From the NCBI GenBank assembly GCA_021812985.1, contig JAKAMG010000009.1:1-64000 (forward strand): a stretch of DNA of 64,000 nucleotides, given 5' to 3'. Made by a program: the position numbers and the translations under genes. The stretch's first letter is position 1; every line of letters starts with the position of its first letter. Source of the DNA: Bacteroidota bacterium. GTDB lineage: Bacteria > Bacteroidota > Ignavibacteria > Kryptoniales > JAKASW01. Of the stretch, positions 43,680-52,499 are shown piece after piece. The notes under the pieces were generated by a model that had not been told where the DNA came from, ran no database searches, and saw nothing but the letters and a program-made list of their open reading frames with translations.

Positions 43680-44150
43680 CTATGGTACGACGAATTCGTG
43701 TTCGTGAGGGCGGATCGTAAGAACGGGGCACGGGGCCTTTCTCACAACCTTGTCCGCTGTGCTGCCGAAGAGTACGTGATCCATGCCCGTCCTGCCATGG
43801 GAAGAAATTACAATCAGGTCTGCACTCTCTGTCTTGGCAACTTCAACTATCTCGATAAACGGTTTTCCCACCCTTATGAGGGGAGTTGCCTTGACCGTCG
43901 GAGGAATCTCTTTCTGTACCAGCTCGTTCAGCTGTTCTTCACTGTGTTTGCGGATCTCCTCCTCCATCGCCGGAATGCTGACCTGGCCGAAGCTGAAGTC
44001 GGCGGGATAGACGATAGGTTCCACTATGTGAAGGATCAGAAGCTCAGACTTGAACAGCTCGGCGAAAGTGACCGCATACTTCATCGCGTGCAGTGAATAC
44101 TCGGAGAAGTCCTGCGGGACTAGAATCTTCTTAAGACTTACCACCGACAT
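43680..44150 (-). CDS. Universal stress protein (UspA family)
   Basis: A 156-residue Usp-fold protein. N-terminal KKILVPQDFSEYSLHAMKYAV and C-terminal ATP-binding signature SSHGRTGMDHVLFGSTADKVVRKAPCPVLTI (the G-x2-G-x9-G-S/T pattern) are intact, so it probably binds ATP and dimerises. It overlaps by 20 bases the cyclic-nucleotide-binding protein encoded upstream, which suggests a joint stress or energy-sensing role. Such proteins have no fixed biochemical function. Confidence 0.9.
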   Translation of the reverse strand: MSVVSLKKILVPQDFSEYSLHAMKYAVTFAELFKSELLILHIVEPIVYPADFSFGQVSIPAMEEEIRKHSEEQLNELVQKEIPPTVKATPLIRVGKPFIEIVEVAKTESADLIVISSHGRTGMDHVLFGSTADKVVRKAPCPVLTIRPHEHEFVVP

Positions 44151-44706
44151 TTTTCGCTCCTCCTTTGCTACTCGTTACCCCTTCAGATCCGGCGGATACG
44201 TTTGCAAGCCTCTCATTCGTGATGCGCAGACGCGTCCCGATCACTTCCCCCAGTCTGAACAGTATTTTGGTTCCCATTTTTGGTGACCGGTTCAGTAAAT
44301 CGATGAGATCTGGCCTGAAAAAGCCTATGATTCTGCAATTGGAGGCCGCCAAAGCGGATGCACTTCTCGGAGACTCATCGAGAAGCGAGAGTTCGCCGAA
44401 GAAGTCGCCACCGTGAAGTACCGTCAGCTCCCTGCCCGCGCCCCCATCCTCGGCTATCAAAATGCGCACCGTCCCCTCCTCGATGACATACATTCCGAGC
44501 CCGGGGTCGCTCTGGCTGAAAATCAGTTCATCTGCAGAGTATTCTCTTCTGTGGACTATACCAGCCAGTTTCCCAAGCTCACGATCGGTGAGCTGTGAGA
44601 AAATGGGTATTCTCCCCAGAAGAGACTCGACAGAATTATCGTCTTCCTTCTTCCGTCGGAAGAAGTTATACCAGAGCGCATTCTGAGTAGTCGATTCGTC
44701 TTCCAT
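44131..44706 (-). CDS. Cyclic-nucleotide-binding domain protein without DNA-binding domain
   Basis: A 191-residue protein with one CAP-type effector domain (about 30-145): IPIFSQLTDRELGKLAGIVHRREY, the phosphate-binding cassette FFGELSLLDESPRSASALAAS and a following hinge helix. The C-terminal 40 residues are Gly/Ser/Lys rich and hold no helix-turn-helix, so it is not a Crp-type regulator. The cassette has Glu and Arg in the right places for cyclic AMP or a related ligand. It precedes the UspA gene with overlap and follows ilvE by eleven bases. Confidence 0.82.
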   Translation of the reverse strand: MEDESTTQNALWYNFFRRKKEDDNSVESLLGRIPIFSQLTDRELGKLAGIVHRREYSADELIFSQSDPGLGMYVIEEGTVRILIAEDGGAGRELTVLHGGDFFGELSLLDESPRSASALAASNCRIIGFFRPDLIDLLNRSPKMGTKILFRLGEVIGTRLRITNERLANVSAGSEGVTSSKGGAKNVGGKS

Positions 44707-44717
44707 TTGCAGCCCAA

Positions 44718-45641
44718 TCAGTCATATACAAAAGTCAACCAATCGTGCTTGTCTTCCCCGTTCTTCACTACCTTGAAGAACCTTTCCTGCATCTCGCGAG
44801 TAATAGCACCCGGCTTACCGTTGCCGACTTTGATCTTATCGACGGACTTTATCGGCGTTATTTCGGCCGCGGTCCCGACAAAAAACACTTCATCAGCAAG
44901 ATAAAGAATTTCTCTGAGCATTGCCTCTTCGCGGACTTCGATGCCGGCCTCCTTCGCAAGCTCAATGATGGTCATCCTCGTGATGCCGGGAAGTATAGCC
45001 GACCTTATGGGGGTTGTAAGAAGGATGCCGTCGTGGACGATAAAGATGTTCTCGCCGCTTCCTTCGCTGATGTACCCGTTCCCGTCGAGGGCTATGCCTT
45101 CAGCATAACCGTTAGCCATGGCTTCAAGCTTGATAAGCTGGGAGTTCATGTAATTTCCGCCCGTCTTAGCCATGGTCGGGAAGGTGTCGGGGACGGGGCG
45201 GCGCCAGCTTGACACGCAGACGTCTATCCCTTCATCGAGCGCGTCATGCCCCAGGTATTTTCCCCAATCCCAGACCGCGATGGCCATATCAACGGGATTG
45301 TTGACGGGATTAACCCCGACGTCGCCGTATCCTCTGAAGGCAACGGGACGAATGTAGCATTCCTTCATCTTGTTCGCGCGGATAGTATCAAGGACGCCAT
45401 TTTTCATTTCATCCCGGGAGTAGGGGATCTCAGCCCGATAAATCTTCGCGGAATTCTCGAGCCTTCTTAAATGTTCGTCAAGCCTGAAGACGGCTGATCC
45501 TTTGGCAGTGTTATAACATCGAATTCCTTCAAACCAACTCGATCCATAGTGTACCACATGAGAAAGCACGTGTATCTTAGCATCATCCCAGTTGACGAGT
45601 TTCCCGTTCATCCATATCTTTTCGACTTTCTTTACCGCCAT
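44718..45641 (-). CDS. ilvE: Branched-chain amino acid aminotransferase
   Basis: Class IV PLP aminotransferase interconverting Leu, Ile, Val and their keto acids. It has 307 residues as in E. coli IlvE. Seen: WMNGKLVNWDDAKIHVLSHVVHYGSSWFEGIRCY, the catalytic lysine in AKTGGNYMNSQL near 155-165, GIALDGNGYISEGSGENIFIV near 185, and TRMTIIELAKEAGIEV. It lies 17 bases after the GNAT-like gene and may supply branched keto acids for iso-branched fatty acids and sphingoid bases; that link is inference. Confidence 0.95.
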   Translation of the reverse strand: MAVKKVEKIWMNGKLVNWDDAKIHVLSHVVHYGSSWFEGIRCYNTAKGSAVFRLDEHLRRLENSAKIYRAEIPYSRDEMKNGVLDTIRANKMKECYIRPVAFRGYGDVGVNPVNNPVDMAIAVWDWGKYLGHDALDEGIDVCVSSWRRPVPDTFPTMAKTGGNYMNSQLIKLEAMANGYAEGIALDGNGYISEGSGENIFIVHDGILLTTPIRSAILPGITRMTIIELAKEAGIEVREEAMLREILYLADEVFFVGTAAEITPIKSVDKIKVGNGKPGAITREMQERFFKVVKNGEDKHDWLTFVYD

Positions 45642-45658
45642 TTCAGGTAAACCTCCGA

Positions 45659-46777
45659 TTAGAAATCTTTCTTATAGACTCTGTATGTCTTGTATTTCGT
45701 GGCATTCAACAGTTCTGCGCTGCGGTTCATCATAAGGTTATCTTCGAGAACCCACGATGCCTCGCCGTCGTAGTACCCGAGCTTCTCCGCGCGCTTTGCC
45801 GTTTCATGGAACAGCACAGCGGCAATCCCGGTTTGCTGATAGCTGTGGATCACGCCGAGCACCATTACTCTGACCCAGTGTATCTGCTTCTTCTTCGTCA
45901 GAAGATGATAGATACCCGGGAGGAGATGCCCCTTCTTATTGAACTTGAGCGCGTAATTGATGTCAGGGAGAGAAAGCGCAAATCCGACCGGCTTTCCTTT
46001 GATCTCAGCAAATATGGCGAGATCAGGAACGACAATCTGTCTGAGATCTTCAGCGAGGAAATCAAACTCCTCATCGGTCATCGGGACGAAACCCCAGTTC
46101 TTGCTCCATGCCTCATTATAGACCTCCTTCACCTTCTTAATCTCGTTGTTGAGGTCTTTTAAGTTAAGACTTCTGAAAGTGAGACCCTCTTTATGTGTTA
46201 TCATCCTCGAAACGCGTTCCAGTTTCGGGGTGAAGACCTTGTCCTTATTGACGTGGTAAGCGAAGAGGTCCTTCTCTTTCTTTAACCCGTAATTCGAGTA
46301 GAGATCCATGTAATACTTTGGGTTGTAAGTCATCAGCATTATCGGGCTGCTGTCGAACCCTTCGACAAGGAGTCCGACCTCGTCGTTCGTGGAAGGGTTC
46401 ATGGGGCCGCGCATCGAAGAAAATCCCTTCTTCTTGATCCAGTCCCGCGAGGCGTCAAAGAGAGCGTTTGCCACTTCCTGGTCGTTGACCGACTCGAAGA
46501 AGCCGAAGAATCCTATCTCCTCTTCCTGAAACTTGTTGTGGTTGTAGTTTATAATTGCCGCGTTTCTGCCGACCACCTCTCCTCCCTTCTTCGCGAGGAA
46601 CATCTCGATCTCGGAATGGAGGTAAAACGGGTTCTTCTTCGTGTCCAGAAGTTTCTTCCGATCCATCAGGAGGGGCGGAACCCAGTAAGGATCGTTCTGA
46701 TAGATATTCCACGGCAATTTAATGAAGGACATCAGGTCCTTCTTGGTACGAACTGGTTCAATCGAGATCGTGCTCAT
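45659..46777 (-). CDS. GNAT-fold protein, candidate bacterial ceramide synthase
   Basis: A 372-residue protein of a large conserved family usually annotated as a GNAT N-acetyltransferase or left hypothetical. Seen: MSFIKLPWNIYQNDPYWVPPLLMDRKKLLD at the start, RGPMNPSTNDEVGLLVEGF near 125, PVGFALSLPDINYALK near 265 and the acyl-CoA-site-like HSYQQTGIAAVLFHETAKRAEKLGY near 315-340. It lies 57 bases after the serine palmitoyltransferase-like gene. In Caulobacter a GNAT-fold bacterial ceramide synthase acylates sphingoid bases, which makes that role attractive here, but sequence alone does not prove it. Confidence 0.65.
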   Translation of the reverse strand: MSTISIEPVRTKKDLMSFIKLPWNIYQNDPYWVPPLLMDRKKLLDTKKNPFYLHSEIEMFLAKKGGEVVGRNAAIINYNHNKFQEEEIGFFGFFESVNDQEVANALFDASRDWIKKKGFSSMRGPMNPSTNDEVGLLVEGFDSSPIMLMTYNPKYYMDLYSNYGLKKEKDLFAYHVNKDKVFTPKLERVSRMITHKEGLTFRSLNLKDLNNEIKKVKEVYNEAWSKNWGFVPMTDEEFDFLAEDLRQIVVPDLAIFAEIKGKPVGFALSLPDINYALKFNKKGHLLPGIYHLLTKKKQIHWVRVMVLGVIHSYQQTGIAAVLFHETAKRAEKLGYYDGEASWVLEDNLMMNRSAELLNATKYKTYRVYKKDF

Positions 46778-46834
46778 TTTCGGCCTTTAGTTAGTGCATC
46801 ACTCGTGAATGAAGGATCGAGCAGGACGCCGCCC

Positions 46835-48028
46835 TCAAGCGATCACTCCAAGCTCTTTTCCGATGACTCCGAACAATTCCACTATCTTGTCAAGATGCTC
46901 CGGCTCGTGGGTTGCCATGTAGCTTGTCCTGAGCATTTCCATTCCGGGGGGGACACCCGGTCTTACAAAGGCGTTTGCGTACACGCCTGCATCGAAGAGC
47001 TTCTTCCAAAAGAGGAGGGTCTTCATCGTGTCGCCGATGATGACAGGCACGATCGCAGTCCGGTTCTCCAGCACGGAGAATCCCAGCGCCTTGAGTCCCT
47101 GCCTCACGCGGTCGGCGTTGGAGATCAGCCTATCTACCCGCCAGGGCTCTTCCTCGAGAAGCTTGAGCGATTCAATCGCGGCCGCCACGGAGGAAGGAGT
47201 CGGACTCGCACTGAAGATGTAAGCAGGAGAATTATGCCTGAGATAATTTATTACCGCCTTGTCTCCCACAACGAATCCACCGAGGGAAGCGAAGGTCTTT
47301 GAGAAGGTTCCCATCGTCAGGTCGACTTCCTTCTCGAGTCCGAAATGGCTGGCGGTTCCACGCCCTCCCTTTCCGATGACTCCGACAGAGTGCGCATCAT
47401 CTATCATCACTCTCGCGTTGTACTTCTTGGCGACCTCGACCATCCGTGGAAGATCAAGTATGTCACCCGATGTGGAAAAGATTCCGTCGGAAACTATCAG
47501 CTTCGGGGCGTCAACGGGGAGACGAGAAATCACAGTCTCCAGGTTTGTCATATCGTTGTGCTTGTATCGCACCAGCTCAGCTGTCTGTCCTTTCGAGATG
47601 AGGGTCCCGAGAACTATGCATGCATGATTGTCCCGGTCGGAGATGACGTAATCCCCGTGCCCAACGAGAGTCGATATGACTCCGAGCGCCGTCTGAAATC
47701 CCGTCGAATATGTAAGGCAGGCTTCCTTCCCCATGAATTTCGCGAGCCTCTCCTCCAACTCTATATGCAGATCGACCGTCCCAGTCAGATAACGGGATCC
47801 TGAACAACCCGTTCCGTATTTCTCTATAGCCTTCTTCGCAGCCTCCTGAACCCGTGGATGAGTGGTCAGACCGAGGTAATTATTCGAACCGGCCATGATG
47901 ACCTTTCTCCCTTCAATCATCACAACGGGTCCCTCATTTTCCTGAAAGGGGTGTGAATAGGGATAAAGTCCCTGCTTCTTTACTTCATCTGCAAGAGTAT
48001 AGTCAACGCACTTTTGGAATAAGTCCAA
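46835..48028 (-). CDS. Serine palmitoyltransferase-like alpha-oxoamine synthase
   Basis: A 397-residue PLP enzyme of the alpha-oxoamine synthase family (Spt, BioF, Kbl). Seen: MEGRKVIM-like segment before [30 protein letters not shown] near 72, [16 protein letters not shown] near 215 and the PLP lysine in [15 protein letters not shown] near 245. The N-terminus ([21 protein letters not shown]) is like that of Bacteroidota serine palmitoyltransferases rather than BioF or Kbl. With the following GNAT gene it suggests sphingolipid or sulfonolipid formation. No biotin or threonine genes are near. Confidence 0.8.
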   Translation of the reverse strand: MDLFQKCVDYTLADEVKKQGLYPYSHPFQENEGPVVMIEGRKVIMAGSNNYLGLTTHPRVQEAAKKAIEKYGTGCSGSRYLTGTVDLHIELEERLAKFMGKEACLTYSTGFQTALGVISTLVGHGDYVISDRDNHACIVLGTLISKGQTAELVRYKHNDMTNLETVISRLPVDAPKLIVSDGIFSTSGDILDLPRMVEVAKKYNARVMIDDAHSVGVIGKGGRGTASHFGLEKEVDLTMGTFSKTFASLGGFVVGDKAVINYLRHNSPAYIFSASPTPSSVAAAIESLKLLEEEPWRVDRLISNADRVRQGLKALGFSVLENRTAIVPVIIGDTMKTLLFWKKLFDAGVYANAFVRPGVPPGMEMLRTSYMATHEPEHLDKIVELFGVIGKELGVIA

Positions 48029-48123
48029 TAGAGTCTGCCTCCTATTAGTGGATGTGGAAACTGTGTTCCATTGTTTTTTTAATATAGAAAATCGTGCGCG
48101 AAAATGCTAACTATGCGCATGCT

Positions 48124-48195
48124 GCCGGCAGGGGGTAGCTGTTCCACTGCGCGACTGAGCTCGCTGGTTCAATTCCCCCGCCGGGGACTTCCATC
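48124..48195 (+). other. tRNA-like or structured remnant, unassigned
   Basis: This stretch in the gap between two divergent genes has a T-arm-like GGTTCAATTCC, a GGGGG/CCCCC pair that could close it, a perfect palindrome CTGCCGGCAG (48122-48131) and a CCCCGCCGGGG hairpin. It does not fold into a cloverleaf and I find no anticodon arm. It could be a decayed tRNA or a small structured RNA. Confidence 0.3.
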
Positions 48196-48219
48196 ATTTC
48201 CGCGAACTGTGCCCCAGCA

Positions 48220-48248
48220 TTGACTCAGCGTGCGCGTGCGCTTATTTT
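48220..48248 (+). promoter_or_regulatory. Predicted promoter of the GT-C-like gene
   Basis: TTGACT at 48220-48225, 17-base spacer, TATTTT at 48243-48248. The start codon is 29 bases downstream of the -10 box, leaving a leader of some 20 bases. Confidence 0.6.
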
Positions 48249-48277
48249 AGGTTCATGTCTCGAGACAACTAACAAGA

Positions 48278-49711
48278 ATGAAGAAAACCCTTATCGTCAT
48301 CGTTCCGGCCTTCTGCCTCGCGGCTTACCTTCTGTATCGTCACTTTATCCCCGACGATGCTTTTATTCACGTGGGTTACGCGAAGGATCTGCTCGCCGGC
48401 CGCGGATACAGTTTTACCGGCAACCGTACTTACGGCTCGACGGCGCCCCTCTGGCCCCCGCTGATCGCAGCCGTTGGGTTCTTCGCCGGAAATCTGATAA
48501 TGACGGCAAGAGTCCTCTCCCTGGTCTTTGCGGTCGCGTCCATCATTACATTCTATTATACCGCCCGGTTGCGATTTTCGGAAATGGAATCTCTCGCCGC
48601 GACTTTCCTCCTTTCAGCGAATGCTTATTTTCTCAGGTGGTCGCTCACGGGTATGGAGTCAACTGCCGCGGTCTTCTTCATGGTGCTCCTCATCACGACG
48701 CTCTACAAAGAGAACGATGGCACGTTACCGCGAGCGTGGTACATTCTAATCGGCTTGGCTCCTTTGGTACGTCCGGAGTTTTACCTTTTCTTCTTCCTCT
48801 TTTTTCTTTACGCACTTGCCGTCAGACCGAGGAGGCTCGATCCTTTCAAAGTCATCCTTGCCGCCCTCCCCTCTCTAATTTGGCTCGCGTTTGCGGAAGC
48901 TTATTACGGCACTATTACTCCGACGACATTCCTAGCCAAGGCCGGAGAACCGTTCTTCACACTTCAGGCCTCAACGCTTTACAGGCTCCTGAAGCTGTAC
49001 TTGTCAGGAAGTCTTGTTGAGACCATTTTCATTGTCCTCGCTGCCGTTGCGTTAGCTGCGAAAGACAAAGGTCGGAAACAACTCAAAGGAACTTTCGAAT
49101 CTGAGAGCATACTTCTCTTCGGTTTTGTCGCGTCGTTCTACGTCTTCTACGGACTGAAAGACGTATTGGTCATCTCGAGATATTCACTCGTCCTTACGCC
49201 ACCGATAATACTGGTGGCTATCGAATTGACCCGAAAGTCTGTCAGGAGCCTCGGCATTTCTCCACGGTTATCTCAATTTGTATTGATCGCGATGATCGGA
49301 GCTTCGCTGTTTTACAATGCCGCATTCACATGGGTAATCGTGAAGCCGGATGCCGACGCCTTCTACAAAGGGTTTCAAACTACTTATTCAAGGATGGCGG
49401 GAATCCTTCATGACAAGGCCAATGCCAACTCGCAGGTTGCGTTGTCCGATGTCGGGTTGATTGGAGTGTACTCAGGTTGTCGCGTGGACGATCTTAACGG
49501 CCTTGTGGATAAAGATAGATTCAGGTACGCTACGAGCGAAGAGTTCATCAATAGCGAGAAGCCGGAGTTCCTGATCACCCGAGGAGAGGTTGACCTGAAT
49601 AAGCTGAGATGTTCGTTGACGCAGATTTACGAGGCGAGTTTGCCTGGCTTCGGCATAAACTCCACGCACCCCGTTGAAGTGCGGATGTTCCGGGCCAGTT
49701 GGACGAACTAA
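48278..49711 (+). CDS. Polytopic membrane protein, GT-C-type glycosyltransferase-like
   Basis: A 477-residue inner-membrane protein with about ten hydrophobic helices and a C-terminal soluble part (from about 370). The first extracytoplasmic loop begins PDDAFIHVGYAKDLLAGRGYSFTGN, the acidic DD motif and segment of GT-C polyprenyl-phosphate-sugar transferases, followed by GSTAPLWPPL. Such enzymes add mannose, arabinose or similar sugars to lipids or proteins on the outer face. It is a single-gene unit; substrate and acceptor are unknown. Confidence 0.7.
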   Translation: MKKTLIVIVPAFCLAAYLLYRHFIPDDAFIHVGYAKDLLAGRGYSFTGNRTYGSTAPLWPPLIAAVGFFAGNLIMTARVLSLVFAVASIITFYYTARLRFSEMESLAATFLLSANAYFLRWSLTGMESTAAVFFMVLLITTLYKENDGTLPRAWYILIGLAPLVRPEFYLFFFLFFLYALAVRPRRLDPFKVILAALPSLIWLAFAEAYYGTITPTTFLAKAGEPFFTLQASTLYRLLKLYLSGSLVETIFIVLAAVALAAKDKGRKQLKGTFESESILLFGFVASFYVFYGLKDVLVISRYSLVLTPPIILVAIELTRKSVRSLGISPRLSQFVLIAMIGASLFYNAAFTWVIVKPDADAFYKGFQTTYSRMAGILHDKANANSQVALSDVGLIGVYSGCRVDDLNGLVDKDRFRYATSEEFINSEKPEFLITRGEVDLNKLRCSLTQIYEASLPGFGINSTHPVEVRMFRASWTN

Positions 49712-49736
49712 GCTGAAGTGGTGAAAGCTATCTTCG

Positions 49737-51998
49737 CTACTCTCTGATAAGAGCTATCTTCCCGACAACGCTCTGGCTTCCATCCGAGGCATAAGCAACG
49801 ACGATATAGACTCCGGAAGGAAGAAGACTCCCGCTGCTGTCGGTTCCGTTCCAGTAAGCAATCTTCCCTCCCTGCGCCTGGAACTGGTCGACGAGACGTC
49901 CATCGACAGTGAATACCTTGATCTGACTGTTTGCGGCAAGCCCCTCGATGTGAATTGAACTGGTCGTCGGTATCCTTGCCGGGTCGGGAAAAATCTTGAG
50001 CTTAGTCATGCTCTGTACCGGCTGCTCAACACCCGTCTTTAGTTCCGTTATTCCGTATTCCGTCGCGAAGTAGACAATACCGTTCTTTCTGTCACATGCG
50101 ACTGCGAGCACGTCATTGCTCGGCAGCGGGCTGTTTGTCATGTTGTAGCTCGCTATCTGCGAGTTCCCATCCCGGGAAATCACGTACACACCGGTATTGG
50201 TAGCTACCCACTTCTGATCGAGCGCGTCGTAGTCTATGCTGTTTATATTTTGGTCCAGGAGCGAGTAGATAGACTGAAGATAAATCGATCCCGACGGATC
50301 CGGATCGTAAATGACGTCCATCCCAAGATCAGTTCCGATCCAAAGCTGATCCTCGCTATCCACGAGGAGTGAATTGACGTGATTGCTCAGAAGTACCGAA
50401 TTCCCCTGGTTGATGATGAAGGATTTGTCATCGGATGTATTTGCCAGAGTTCCATTCGCATTGAAGTAGAGGAGGCCGGCATACGTAGTGGTACCAGATA
50501 TTCCATACTGATCGCCCGTCCATACCCCACCGAAAGCGTCGACGGCCACAGGCGCGAAACCAGCAACCGGCGAGAAGTAGTTGTAGAAATGGTACCACTT
50601 GTCCTGTGATCTTGAAAAGGCAAGTATGGGGTAATTCGAATATGACGACCTGTTGATCACCCAGATATTGCCTGAAGCATCGGCGGCAGAACCTCCAAGG
50701 AGAATGTACTTGGGATCAACTGGATATCCGACCAACGGCGAATTTCCAGCCGAGAAGTCTGTTATGGAGTCGCCATCGATCAATGCAAACTCTCCTCGAT
50801 AGACAGACGAATCACCTGGCCCTCCCCAGGAACCGGCTCCGATTAAATCGCCGCCGAGAGAGCTGACCTGGTAGAAAGTATTTGTCGTGAGGCCTGTCGA
50901 GTTGGACATATTCAGATTAGTCCAGACAGTTCCGCTGAGCTTCATGAGAGCGACGCCGACATCGCTCGTGCCATTTGTCGAGCACCAGAGATTACCCGAG
51001 CTGTCAACGGCCAGGTCGGAGACAATGTTCGTAGCGGGTCCCGGCGGAAGGACCTGCGTGGTGCCGGAACCTATGCGAAGTATCCCCTGATTCGTGGCAG
51101 CGACTGCCTCAGTGTCCGAAAGAGGGACGACATCGTTAAGCGTGACACCTCCAGTATACAGTGCGCCAACGGAGCCATCCGTTCCCAGCTTGTAGAGCCC
51201 CTGAGCGGAGTTGACGAGAAGGTAGCCTGTGCCGGTACTCATGGAATAGACGGCGCTGTTGGGAAACGACGCATTTCGCATAAAACTCCTGCCATCCGTC
51301 GTGTAGAACAAGCCGTGTTGGGTTCCGACGTATAGCGAGCCGTTGAAAACCGCAAGGGCATTGACGCCGTCGCTGAACCCGAGTGAATCGAGTAGGCTCC
51401 AAAGATCAGGCGCGGAAAGGTTGATCGAAGATTGCGGCGCAGATGAGAGCCCGAACTGGCTCGCGACAAAAATGAGCCCGTCGAATGTCGAGACCGAGTT
51501 TGCCTTGACCGAGCCCTGCCCGGCCACGAAATGCATGTAAGTGTCGAGGACTCTGAAAGATGATCTTGAAATCAACACAACACCAAAAGGTGTGCAGGCA
51601 AATATCGTGTCCCCAACCACGCTCATCCGGAGGATACCGCGCGAAATCTGTGAGGACTTAGCTATGTCAGATTGGGATCTAAGTATGTTCCCGTTGGGAG
51701 CCAGTTCATCGATTGAACCGTCCGCCTCGCCGACAAGCACATTCACGCCCGAGTCAGAGACTATCGCCGTGGCCTGTATATTGGAGAGCCCTTCGGTAGA
51801 AGTGTATTGATTGAACTGACCGGTTGTGGGGTTGTAGGAAAAAACGCCTCCTGCGGTTGCCCCCCAGGCCTTGCCTCCGCTGATGGTGATCCCGTTAACG
51901 GCGTACATGCTTGAATAGTTCTTCCAGACAAGCGTCTGGGCACCCGCAGAAAGACAAGCTATCTGCAGCGCGAGTATGAACGCTGAGATTTTTCTCAT
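49737..51998 (-). CDS. Secreted two-component-regulator-propeller protein with type IX sorting domain
   Basis: A 753-residue exported protein (signal AFILALQIACLSAGAQ). From about 25 to 655 it is a chain of beta-propeller repeats of the Reg_prop type (for example DSEDQLWIGTDLGMDVI, ALDQKWVATNTGVYVI, DSSGNLWCSTNGTSD). The last 85 residues form a type IX secretion C-terminal domain: LKIFPDPARIPTTSSIHIEG, IKVFTVDGRLV and GVYIVVAYASDG. It should cross the outer membrane through the type IX system and be attached to the surface or released. It lies eight bases after ribH, probably by chance. Function unknown. Confidence 0.88.
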   Translation of the reverse strand: MRKISAFILALQIACLSAGAQTLVWKNYSSMYAVNGITISGGKAWGATAGGVFSYNPTTGQFNQYTSTEGLSNIQATAIVSDSGVNVLVGEADGSIDELAPNGNILRSQSDIAKSSQISRGILRMSVVGDTIFACTPFGVVLISRSSFRVLDTYMHFVAGQGSVKANSVSTFDGLIFVASQFGLSSAPQSSINLSAPDLWSLLDSLGFSDGVNALAVFNGSLYVGTQHGLFYTTDGRSFMRNASFPNSAVYSMSTGTGYLLVNSAQGLYKLGTDGSVGALYTGGVTLNDVVPLSDTEAVAATNQGILRIGSGTTQVLPPGPATNIVSDLAVDSSGNLWCSTNGTSDVGVALMKLSGTVWTNLNMSNSTGLTTNTFYQVSSLGGDLIGAGSWGGPGDSSVYRGEFALIDGDSITDFSAGNSPLVGYPVDPKYILLGGSAADASGNIWVINRSSYSNYPILAFSRSQDKWYHFYNYFSPVAGFAPVAVDAFGGVWTGDQYGISGTTTYAGLLYFNANGTLANTSDDKSFIINQGNSVLLSNHVNSLLVDSEDQLWIGTDLGMDVIYDPDPSGSIYLQSIYSLLDQNINSIDYDALDQKWVATNTGVYVISRDGNSQIASYNMTNSPLPSNDVLAVACDRKNGIVYFATEYGITELKTGVEQPVQSMTKLKIFPDPARIPTTSSIHIEGLAANSQIKVFTVDGRLVDQFQAQGGKIAYWNGTDSSGSLLPSGVYIVVAYASDGSQSVVGKIALIRE

Positions 51999-52006
51999 GC
52001 AGTAAG

Positions 52007-52468
52007 TCAGATATTCCTGTAAAGATTGACCATCTCGATCGCAGCGAGCGCGGCGTCGAAACCCTTGTTGCCCGACTTTCCACCCGCCCTGTCGACCGCC
52101 TGGTCCACGCTGTCCGTAGTCAGGATTCCGTAGATAACTGGTAAGTCTGCGTTCATGGAAAGCTGGCCGACTCCCTTCGCCGATTCACCCGCGACGTAAT
52201 CGAAATGTGCAGTCTCCCCTCTTATGACCGCGCCGAGGCAAATGAGCGCGTCGTGTTTTTTTGCATCTGCAATTCTTCTGGCGACCGCGGGTATCTCAAA
52301 CGCGCCAGGGCACCTGTATACATCGATGCTGCTCTCTGGCACGCCATGTCTTACCAACCCGTCCTTAGCTCCTTCGAGAAGACGCTCCGTTATGAAGCCA
52401 TTGAATCTGCTGACGACGATGGCAATCTTCAGTCCTTCGCCGTCAAACTTCCCTTCATGATTAGCCAA
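52007..52468 (-). CDS. ribH: 6,7-dimethyl-8-ribityllumazine synthase
   Basis: Penultimate step of riboflavin synthesis. It has 153 residues and forms icosahedral or pentameric shells. Seen: [21 protein letters not shown], the substrate loop [15 protein letters not shown] near 50, [22 protein letters not shown] near 78 and the C-terminal catalytic helix with [21 protein letters not shown]. Start is TTG at 52468, preceded by AAGGAG at six bases; an ATG just upstream is out of frame. Confidence 0.97.
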   Translation of the reverse strand: MANHEGKFDGEGLKIAIVVSRFNGFITERLLEGAKDGLVRHGVPESSIDVYRCPGAFEIPAVARRIADAKKHDALICLGAVIRGETAHFDYVAGESAKGVGQLSMNADLPVIYGILTTDSVDQAVDRAGGKSGNKGFDAALAAIEMVNLYRNI

Positions 52469-52499
52469 CTCATTCTCCTTTTAAAACGAGGTGCGGGCC

